From contig JAUVQC010000061.1 of the NCBI GenBank assembly GCA_030598305.1, forward strand, positions 1 to 7,268: a DNA stretch of 7,268 nt. The letters run 5' to 3'. Shown piece after piece: positions 1-4,939 of the stretch. A program made the translations under genes and the position numbers. This DNA comes from Actinomycetes bacterium (GTDB lineage Bacteria; Actinomycetota; Acidimicrobiia; UBA5794). The number at the start of each line of letters is the position of its first letter. The first letter of the stretch is position 1. A model generated the notes under the pieces. The model made no database searches. It saw only the letters and a list, made by a program, of their open reading frames with translations, and was not told where the DNA came from.

Positions 1-1
1 G

Positions 2-529
2 GCCACGGTCGTACTGTCGGCGCTCCTTCCTCTCTCAACCCCTTCGCTCTGGCTCCTGCCCGCGTACCTTCTGTTTCTCTGGGTGATGATCCTGCTCACG
101 GTCACCGATCTCGATACGAAACTCATCCCGAATCGCATCCTCGGCCCAGCGACCATCATCGGCATCGTGCTACTGGTGGCGGGCCACCTCACCGATCCAT
201 CGGGAGGCAGCCTCATCGATGCCGGCATCGGAGGTGCGGCCTACTTTTTCGTGCTATTCCTTCTTGCACTCATCGTGCGTGGGGGCCTCGGCTTCGGCGA
301 TGTCAAGCTCGCGTTCCTCATCGGCGTATTCGCAGGCTATCTGGGCCTGGGTCACGTACTCGTCGCAGGTATCGGAGGCTTCCTCCTCGGAGGGCTCGTC
401 TCTGTGTTCCTCCTCATCACCGGCAGATCCGGCCGCAAGGATGCGATTCCCTTTGGACCGTTCATGACGACGGCAGCGATCGTCACGGTCTTCTTCGGAC
501 AGACTGTCGTTGATTGGTATCTCCGATGA
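2..529 (+). CDS. Prepilin peptidase (A24 aspartic protease family), 5'-truncated by window edge
   Basis: This is the C-terminal 175 residues of a polytopic inner-membrane protease that cleaves the leader of type IV pilin-like, Flp/Tad or competence pseudopilin precursors. The reading frame is open to the window edge, so the true start and any N-terminal methylase/zinc domain lie upstream. Both signature aspartates of the family are visible. The first is Asp36 of the visible fragment in TDLDTKLIPN, the D-x-D...IPN motif. The second is Asp100 in GLGFGDVKLAF, the GxGD motif. Several hydrophobic stretches separate them, for example visible residues 16-34, 48-60, 78-92 and the segments after Asp100, as expected for a membrane protease. 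The gene ends 24 nt before the preferred aroC start. A prepilin peptidase next to aroC also occurs in other actinobacteria. Family assignment is firm; the substrate (pilus versus competence system) cannot be told from here, so no symbol is given. Confidence 0.9.
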   Translation, partial: ATVVLSALLPLSTPSLWLLPAYLLFLWVMILLTVTDLDTKLIPNRILGPATIIGIVLLVAGHLTDPSGGSLIDAGIGGAAYFFVLFLLALIVRGGLGFGDVKLAFLIGVFAGYLGLGHVLVAGIGGFLLGGLVSVFLLITGRSGRKDAIPFGPFMTTAAIVTVFFGQTVVDWYLR

Positions 530-553
530 TGAGTGCACCTAGGCTGCATCTCC

Positions 554-1705
554 ATGCTTAGGTTTCTCACATCGGGCGAGTCGCACGGTCCCGGCCTCGT
601 CGCGACCGTCGAGGGCCTTCCGGCTGGCCTGACCGTCACCAAGGACGGTATTGCAGACGAGCTTGCGCGGAGGCGACTCGGTTTCGGAAGAGGTCCACGT
701 ATGCGGCTCGAACGCGATGAACTCGAGATCCTGGGCGGAGTTCGATTCGCAAAGACCCTCGGCAGTCCAGTGACCGTGCTCATCCGAAACACAGAGTGGG
801 AGAGGTGGCAGGACGAGATGTCACCGGAAGCGGGGGAGGCGTCCAAGCGCGAGACCAAGCCCCGACCGGGCCACGCGGACCTCGTTGGCATGCAGAAGTA
901 CGATACGCACGATGCTCGCGACATCCTCGAACGCGCCTCAGCACGAGAGACTGCGGCCCGCACCGTTGTCGGCTACCTCGCAAAACAGCTCCTAGGCGAA
1001 ACAGGAATCACGGTGTTGAGCCACGTAGTGGCTATCGGGTCTGTGTCTGCAGCCTCGGGCCCGCTTCCGGGCCCAGGCGACCTGAAGACCATCGATGATT
1101 CCCAGGTACGCGTGTTTGACGCTGCATCAGAGAACGCCATGATCGGCGAAATCGAGGCAGCGAAGACCGATAGGGACACACTTGGCGGAGTCGTGGAGGT
1201 GCTCGCCTACGGCCTACCACCGGGACTGGGTAGCCACGTGCACTGGGACCGCAAACTCGACGGTTTGCTTGCCGGCGCTGTCATGTCGATTCAGGCCATC
1301 AAGGCTGTCGAGATCGGTGATGGATTGACCCAGGCCGCATCGCGAGGGTCGGCTGCCCACGACGAGATCATCACGTCAGACGATGCCTACACGCGCCGAA
1401 CGAATCGTGCCGGAGGTCTCGAAGGCGGGATGACGACCGGAGAAGTGCTGCGGGTCAAGGCGGCGATGAAACCGATTGCGACACTCATGCGCGCACTCGA
1501 AACGGTTGACGTCGACACCAAGGAGTCAGCGTCAGCCTTCCGTGAACGAAGCGACGTGTGCGCGGTGCCCGCTGCCGGCGTTGTCGCCGAGCAGATGGTT
1601 GCGTTCGTGTTGGCGAATGAGTTGATACGGAAATTCGGGGGTGACACGGTCTCGGACCTTGTCGCATCGCTGAACGCCTACACGGCCAGGTTGGCCGATT
1701 TCTGA
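554..1705 (+). CDS. aroC: Chorismate synthase
   Basis: Cytoplasmic FMN-dependent lyase catalysing the last shikimate step, 5-enolpyruvylshikimate-3-phosphate to chorismate. The 383-residue product has the family signatures in order: GESHG at residues 8-12 with catalytic His11, FGRGPRM near 50, RPGHADLVGMQKY with the second catalytic His at 107, RASARETAARTVVG near 130-143, NRAGGLEGGMTTG in the C-terminal half, and RSDVCAVPAAGVV near the end. The length matches the longer Gram-positive/actinobacterial type. I chose ATG 554 because the family begins M-L-R-F-L-T; a GTG at 533 in the same frame would add seven residues with no family counterpart and no obvious Shine-Dalgarno. An AGG at 541-543 is only a weak ribosome site for ATG 554. 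The stop is one base before aroK, so the two are almost certainly co-transcribed. A Gly-rich stretch near residues 168-176 is encoded by a strong hairpin. Confidence 0.97.
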   Translation: MLRFLTSGESHGPGLVATVEGLPAGLTVTKDGIADELARRRLGFGRGPRMRLERDELEILGGVRFAKTLGSPVTVLIRNTEWERWQDEMSPEAGEASKRETKPRPGHADLVGMQKYDTHDARDILERASARETAARTVVGYLAKQLLGETGITVLSHVVAIGSVSAASGPLPGPGDLKTIDDSQVRVFDAASENAMIGEIEAAKTDRDTLGGVVEVLAYGLPPGLGSHVHWDRKLDGLLAGAVMSIQAIKAVEIGDGLTQAASRGSAAHDEIITSDDAYTRRTNRAGGLEGGMTTGEVLRVKAAMKPIATLMRALETVDVDTKESASAFRERSDVCAVPAAGVVAEQMVAFVLANELIRKFGGDTVSDLVASLNAYTARLADF

Positions 1706-1706
1706 T

Positions 1707-2201
1707 ATGGGACACCTCTGGCTCATTGGCATGATGGGATCAGGGAAGACGACCGTGGGTGTACTCGCGGCCCAGATCCTCGAACGACCTTTTCTCGACA
1801 CCGATACGATGATCATGAGCAATACGGGCAGGACGATTCCTGAGCTTTTCGATGACTCAGAGGCCGTGTTCCGCGACGCAGAGTCTGCCGCTGTCGCGAC
1901 GGCTGCTGTCGCGGCGGATTCAGTGATAGCGTCAGGCGGCGGATCGATCCTGTCGCGCGACAACGTCGCGGTGATGGAGGAGTCGGGGACGATCGTGCTG
2001 CTCGACGTTGATGCTGCGTCCATTGCCGAACGTGTTGAAGTGGGGACTGACAGGCCTCTTCTGCCGAGCACGAGCGCGATCGAGCAGATCCTCGGTGACC
2101 GTACAGATGTCTACAGCGATGTCGCCCAGCGTGTCGTTTCGACCGTGGGACGAAGCCCCCAGGAGATCGCGATGGAGGTGGCATCGTGCGTCGACATGTG
2201 A
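1707..2201 (+). CDS. aroK: Shikimate kinase
   Basis: Cytoplasmic NMP-kinase-fold enzyme that phosphorylates shikimate at O3 using ATP, the fifth step of the pathway. The 164-residue product has the expected length and motifs: Walker A GMMGSGKTT at residues 8-16, FLDTDTMI with the shikimate-binding Asp33, FRDAE with Arg56, the glycine triplet of SGGGS at 77-79, the lid segment DRPLL with Arg116, and R132-TDVYSDVA, the adenine-loop/substrate Arg region. ATG 1707 lies one base after the aroC stop and places the Walker A at the usual distance from the N-terminus. The 3' end overlaps the aroB start by 16 nt, which suggests translational coupling. An Ala/Val-rich stretch at residues 61-70 is encoded by an imperfect 15-nt tandem duplication but does not change the usual Arg-to-GGG spacing. 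Assignment is secure. Confidence 0.96.
   Translation: MGHLWLIGMMGSGKTTVGVLAAQILERPFLDTDTMIMSNTGRTIPELFDDSEAVFRDAESAAVATAAVAADSVIASGGGSILSRDNVAVMEESGTIVLLDVDAASIAERVEVGTDRPLLPSTSAIEQILGDRTDVYSDVAQRVVSTVGRSPQEIAMEVASCVDM
2174..2178 (+). promoter_or_regulatory. Shine-Dalgarno for aroB inside aroK
   Basis: GGAGG lies 7 nt before the GTG at 2186. It is the only strong ribosome site near the aroB N-terminus and fixes the GTG start, even though this start overlaps the end of aroK. Confidence 0.8.
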
Positions 2202-3232
2202 TCTGGCGGGCAGACGATCCGGTCTCGACAATCGTGGTCGGCCGTGGTGTGAACGAAGTACTCGTCGACATCGTCACCTCCCGTCCGAGACAGCGCGTAG
2301 CGATCCTCTGCCAGCCGCACACAGGTGGCCTCGCGGAGTCGTATGCGAACGTCCTGGCCGATGCCGGGATCGTGGTCACTGGTTACACCCTGCCTGATGG
2401 CGAGGAGGCCAAACAGTTGGGCGTGGTTGAGGACGTGTATCGGTTTCTCAATGACAGCGGATTTACACGTGAAGACTTGGTGATCGGCGTCGGGGGTGGA
2501 GCGCTGACCGATGTCACAGGCTTCGTCGGAGGCACGTACCTGAGGGGCGTCCCGGTGATCTACGTCGCGACAACGCTCGTTGCAGCTGTTGACGCAGCGA
2601 TAGGAGGCAAGACCGGTGTGAACGTGGGCGCTAAGAATCTCGCCGGCGTTTTCGCCCACCCCGAAGCGGTACTCATCGACATTGACATCATCGATCAGCT
2701 CCCCCTGAGCCTCAAACGCGAGGGAGCGGCGGAGGCGCTCAAGACCGGGTTCATCGATGACATGGCGATCGTTGAGGCATTCGAGCGCGACGGCCTCGAT
2801 GTGGATCTCGAAGAGATCGTGAACCGTTGTGCGGCGGTCAAGGTCGCGGTTGTCAACGAGGACTTCCACGAACGTGGCAGGCGCGCGGTCCTGAACTATG
2901 GCCACACGGTCGGTCACGCCATCGAGACGACGACAGGCAGGAGCCACGCGGAGAGCGTGTCCATCGGAATGGTCGCGGCAGGTGCCGCATCGAGGTCCGT
3001 GCTTGGATTCGGAGGGGAGGAGCGCCAGCGGGAAGCGCTCGCTCGGGTCGGGCTTCCTCTCGAAGCTCCCGAGGCAGATGCCGAAGCCGTAAGGGAGACG
3101 ATGGATCGGGACAAGAAACGTGACTCCGAAGGGCTGCGAATGGTGCTTCTTCGTGACTTCGGGTCACCTGAGCTGGTACACGCGGACGACGCTACCGTAC
3201 GGGCAGCATTCGAGGGGATAGGTCTCACCTGA
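2186..3232 (+). CDS. aroB: 3-dehydroquinate synthase
   Basis: Cytoplasmic NAD- and divalent-metal-dependent enzyme that converts DAHP to 3-dehydroquinate, the second shikimate step. The 348-residue product shows DGEEAKQ (71-77), the nucleotide-binding GVGGGALTDVTGFVGGTYLRG (101-121), ATTLVAAVDAAIGGKTGVN (128-146), and the metal ligands: Glu183 in REGAAEALK, His240 in NYGHTVGHAIE and His254 in RSHAESVSIGM. The DRDKKR motif follows at 307-312. The usual HGEAVAIGM reads HAESVSIGM here, with the ligand His kept. GTG 2186 is chosen because a GGAGG sits 7 nt upstream and the frame begins in the normal place for the family. The gene overlaps aroK by 16 nt and closes the aromatic cluster. In many actinobacteria aroQ and a prolidase-type peptidase follow; here efp comes directly after a 33-nt gap. 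Confidence 0.97.
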   Translation: MRRHVIWRADDPVSTIVVGRGVNEVLVDIVTSRPRQRVAILCQPHTGGLAESYANVLADAGIVVTGYTLPDGEEAKQLGVVEDVYRFLNDSGFTREDLVIGVGGGALTDVTGFVGGTYLRGVPVIYVATTLVAAVDAAIGGKTGVNVGAKNLAGVFAHPEAVLIDIDIIDQLPLSLKREGAAEALKTGFIDDMAIVEAFERDGLDVDLEEIVNRCAAVKVAVVNEDFHERGRRAVLNYGHTVGHAIETTTGRSHAESVSIGMVAAGAASRSVLGFGGEERQREALARVGLPLEAPEADAEAVRETMDRDKKRDSEGLRMVLLRDFGSPELVHADDATVRAAFEGIGLT

Positions 3233-3265
3233 CACCGCCTGTCTCGCCATGGAGGAAGACCGACG

Positions 3266-3826
3266 ATGATCTCAACCAACGATGTGAAGCCGGGAATGGC
3301 TCTCAACCTTCCCGAAGGGCTCTTCTCTGTGGTCGACTACCAACATGTGAAGCCCGGTAAGGGCAAGGCCTTCGTCCGCATGAAGCTCAAGAACGTCCGC
3401 ACCGGAGCTGTGCTCGACAAGACCTTCCGCGCCGGCGAGAACATACCAAAGGCAACTATCGACCGTCGTGACTTCACCTTTCTCTATCGCGACGACATGG
3501 GATTCAACTTCATGGACGGGGAGACCTTCGAGCAGTTCCCCGTATCTGAGGAGCTCGTTGGCGGGGTTGCTGACTTCATGCCAGACGGCATGGTGGTGCG
3601 TATCGCGATGTTCGAGGGTACGCCCGTGGACATCGAGCTCTCAGCATCCGTTGAACTCGAGGTCACGTTCGCCGAGCCGGGTGTCAAGGGAGACCGCGTA
3701 TCTGGCGCAACGAAGCCAGTCACGCTCTCGACAGGCCGAGTCGTCCAGGCGCCACTCTTTGTCGAGGAGGGTGACATCCTCAAGGTCGACACCCGAACTG
3801 GCGACTACATCACCCGAGTGACGTGA
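3266..3826 (+). CDS. efp: Translation elongation factor P
   Basis: EF-P binds the ribosome between the P and E sites and relieves stalling at consecutive prolines. The 186-residue product shows the three-beta-domain family: an N-terminal KOW-like domain with HVKPGKGKAFVRMKLKNVRTG (27-47), a central OB domain with FTFLYRDDMGFNFMD (about 70-84), and a C-terminal OB domain with GVKGDRVSGATKPVTLSTGRVVQAPLFVEEGD (about 139-170), which carries the EF-P signature. Lys32 at the loop tip aligns with the residue modified in Bacillus (Lys32) and E. coli (Lys34). The residue after the Gly is Lys34, where E. coli has Gln, Bacillus Ala and many actinobacteria Pro. GGAGG at 3251-3255 lies 10 nt before the ATG. 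The stop overlaps the nusB start in GTGA, so the two are translationally coupled. No EF-P-modifying enzyme is visible in this window. Confidence 0.98.
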   Translation: MISTNDVKPGMALNLPEGLFSVVDYQHVKPGKGKAFVRMKLKNVRTGAVLDKTFRAGENIPKATIDRRDFTFLYRDDMGFNFMDGETFEQFPVSEELVGGVADFMPDGMVVRIAMFEGTPVDIELSASVELEVTFAEPGVKGDRVSGATKPVTLSTGRVVQAPLFVEEGDILKVDTRTGDYITRVT

Positions 3827-4236
3827 AACAGGCAGAGGCCAGGGAGCAGGCCCTTGGCGCCCTGTACGCGGCCGACTCGCGGGGTCTCGAGGAGATCGAC
3901 TTCACCAAAATCTCCAGACGCGCCGGCGTACTCGCTGAGGGCACGTGGGAGAACCGGGAAGCCATCGACGCGGCCATCACCGCAGTGTCGACAAAGTGGC
4001 GCATGGAACGCATGCCTGTGGTTGATCGAAACATCCTGCGTCTCGCCGTGTACGAGCTCCAGAACTCGGATCTGTCGAAGGCAATCGTGATATCGGAAGC
4101 GATCGAACTCGCCAAGACGTTTTCAACCGCCAAATCGGGCGCCTTTATCAACGGAGTGCTGTCAGCCGTCGCCGAAGCGGACGGAGGAGAAGCAACGGGG
4201 GGCGAACGGCTCGAGTCGGAGTCCTCGACCGAGTAG
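3823..4236 (+). CDS. nusB: Transcription antitermination factor NusB
   Basis: Small all-helical protein that, with NusE (ribosomal protein S10), binds boxA RNA and supports antitermination on rRNA operons. The 137-residue product has the family pattern: an N-terminal helix with AREQALGALYAAD (6-18), then RMERMPVVDRNILRLAVYEL in the middle and SKAIVISEAIELAKTFSTAKSGAFINGVLSAVA near the C-terminus, the last being the strongest NusB signature. The final roughly 19 residues (EADGGEATGGER onward) are an acidic, Gly/Ser/Glu-rich tail beyond the fold, probably disordered. The GTG start overlaps the efp stop by 4 nt (GTGA) and has no clear Shine-Dalgarno, so re-initiation after efp is likely. Two TAG stops in tandem end the gene. 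The efp-nusB pair just upstream of pyrR is a recurrent actinobacterial arrangement. Confidence 0.96.
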   Translation: MKQAEAREQALGALYAADSRGLEEIDFTKISRRAGVLAEGTWENREAIDAAITAVSTKWRMERMPVVDRNILRLAVYELQNSDLSKAIVISEAIELAKTFSTAKSGAFINGVLSAVAEADGGEATGGERLESESSTE

Positions 4237-4257
4237 TAGGGTGGGATCAAGAGTCAA

Positions 4258-4288
4258 CCTTTAACGCGGTCCTGTGAGGCCGAGAAGG
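4258..4288 (+). promoter_or_regulatory. PyrR-binding RNA hairpin (anti-antiterminator)
   Basis: The transcript can fold as a lower stem CCUU/AAGG (4258-4261 with 4285-4288), an asymmetric internal loop (4262-4266 and 4283-4284), and an upper stem CGG..CC/GG.CCG (4267-4272 with 4278-4282, U4270 bulged) closed by loop UGUGA. The core GUCCUGUGAGGCC matches the known PyrR-site consensus UCCNGNGAGG, and the flanking UUUAAC and GAGAAGG also look typical of this element. It lies 71 nt before pyrR, the expected place. In Bacillus, PyrR bound with UMP/UTP stabilises this hairpin, blocks the antiterminator and lets the terminator form; in mycobacteria PyrR is reported to act at translation instead. Here the downstream terminator favours the transcriptional mode. 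Confidence 0.92.
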
Positions 4289-4320
4289 ATGGAGAGAATG
4301 AGAATGGTTCGGATGCCGTG
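4265..4320 (+). promoter_or_regulatory. Candidate antiterminator pairing of the pyr leader
   Basis: CGCGGUCC (4265-4272), the 5' side of the PyrR hairpin, can pair with GG (4311-4312) plus GCCGUG (4315-4320), the 5' side of the terminator. This gives about eight base pairs including two G-U pairs and a 2-nt bulge (4313-4314). The geometry is the one expected of a PyrR attenuator: its 5' strand is shared with the PyrR site and its 3' strand with the terminator, so the structures exclude each other. Found by eye; no free-energy calculation was made. Confidence 0.5.
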
Positions 4321-4344
4321 CGCCAAGGCGTGCGGCTTTTCTGT
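4315..4344 (+). terminator. Rho-independent attenuator terminator before pyrR
   Basis: GCCGTGCGCC (4315-4324) pairs with GGCGTGCGGC (4327-4336) over ten positions, including two tandem G-T wobbles. The AA between the arms would in practice open to a four-base CAAG loop. TTTTCTGT follows directly. The hairpin lies between the PyrR-binding element and the pyrR ribosome site, as in the attenuated pyr operons of Firmicutes. The T run is short (four, then mixed), so termination may be partial, which suits an attenuator. Confidence 0.75.
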
Positions 4345-4359
4345 ATCTAGAGGCGGATC

Positions 4360-4893
4360 ATGCGGAGGGTGATGTCCGAGGAGGACCTCGGAAAACTCAC
4401 GAAGCGGATCGCCCACGAGATCGTCGAACGCAATCACGGCGCAACCAATGTCATCCTGGTCGGAATCCCTACCAGGGGGAAACCGTTCGCGAACAGGATT
4501 GCTGCGGCTCTCAGCGAGATCGAGGGACGGGATGTTGCTGCAGGAAGCCTCGATATCGGCATGTACCGCGACGATCTCGACACACGTCCGAAGACTCGAG
4601 TCGGTCCAACAGACATGCCCGAAGGCATTGACGGCAAGACCGTGGTCATCGCCGATGATGTGCTCTACACAGGGCGTACGATCCGTGCGGCCCTCGATGC
4701 CCTTGCAGATCTCGGCAGGCCGGACGCCGTGCAACTCGCGGTAGTGGTCGACAGGGGGCACCGACAACTCCCCATACGGGCGGACTTCGTTGGCAAGAAC
4801 ATCCCAACTGCGATCTCCGAGCGCGTAGCGGTCCGCTTCCAAGAGATCGACGGAGAAGAAGGAGTCTGGATCGATCGCGGTGACGAGGAGTGA
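4360..4893 (+). CDS. pyrR: Bifunctional pyr operon regulator / uracil phosphoribosyltransferase PyrR
   Basis: PyrR binds the pyr leader RNA when uridine nucleotides are plentiful and represses the operon; many homologues also make UMP from uracil and PRPP. The 177-residue product follows the family throughout: [15 protein letters not shown] (13-27), [10 protein letters not shown] (31-40), [10 protein letters not shown] (64-73), the PRPP-binding loop [13 protein letters not shown] (95-107), then [33 protein letters not shown] (118-150). The RNA-facing and catalytic segments look intact. ATG 4360 is preceded by GAGG (4350-4353) at 6-nt spacing. ATG 4372 (Met5) is an alternative, with GGAGG only 3 nt before it. 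The gene follows its own binding site and terminator, so autoregulation is very likely. It is 46 nt from pyrC; pyrB, which normally follows in actinobacteria, is absent. Confidence 0.97.
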   Translation: MRRVMSEEDLGKLTKRIAHEIVERNHGATNVILVGIPTRGKPFANRIAAALSEIEGRDVAAGSLDIGMYRDDLDTRPKTRVGPTDMPEGIDGKTVVIADDVLYTGRTIRAALDALADLGRPDAVQLAVVVDRGHRQLPIRADFVGKNIPTAISERVAVRFQEIDGEEGVWIDRGDEE

Positions 4894-4927
4894 GCCGGAC
4901 CGGAGGAGACAGCCATCCGACTGTTCA

Positions 4928-4933
4928 GAGGTG
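4928..4933 (+). promoter_or_regulatory. Shine-Dalgarno that sets the pyrC start
   Basis: GAGGTG lies 6 nt before ATG 4940. It supports that start over the in-frame GTG at 4880, which lies inside pyrR and would add 20 polar residues with no dihydroorotase counterpart. Confidence 0.75.
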
Positions 4934-4939
4934 GTCACG

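Noticed and set aside
533..553. GTG 533 as the start of aroC
   Set aside because: It would add seven residues before the canonical M-L-R-F-L-T start and has no Shine-Dalgarno.
352..963. 203-codon minus-strand frame across the peptidase/aroC junction
   Set aside because: Arg/Ser/Pro-rich shadow translation opposite two real genes; no family features.
2111..2947. 278-codon open frame on the minus strand opposite aroK and aroB
   Set aside because: Antisense shadow of two firmly identified genes; no recognisable domain and no ribosome site that stands out.
4211..4242. Possible pyr promoter in the nusB 3' end, with TAGGGT (4237-4242) as a -10
   Set aside because: TAGGGT fits a loose TAnnnT, but the only upstream candidate (TCGAGT at 4211-4216) is poor and 20 nt away. 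Read-through from efp-nusB is equally possible, so no promoter is called.
4222..4255. Minus-strand TTGACT (4255-4250) as a -35 box of a divergent promoter
   Set aside because: No acceptable -10 at 16-18 nt and no gene on the minus strand to serve.
4880..4939. GTG 4880 as the start of pyrC, giving a 20-residue extension
   Set aside because: The extension is polar, lies partly inside pyrR and has no family counterpart, while ATG 4940 has GAGGTG at ideal spacing.
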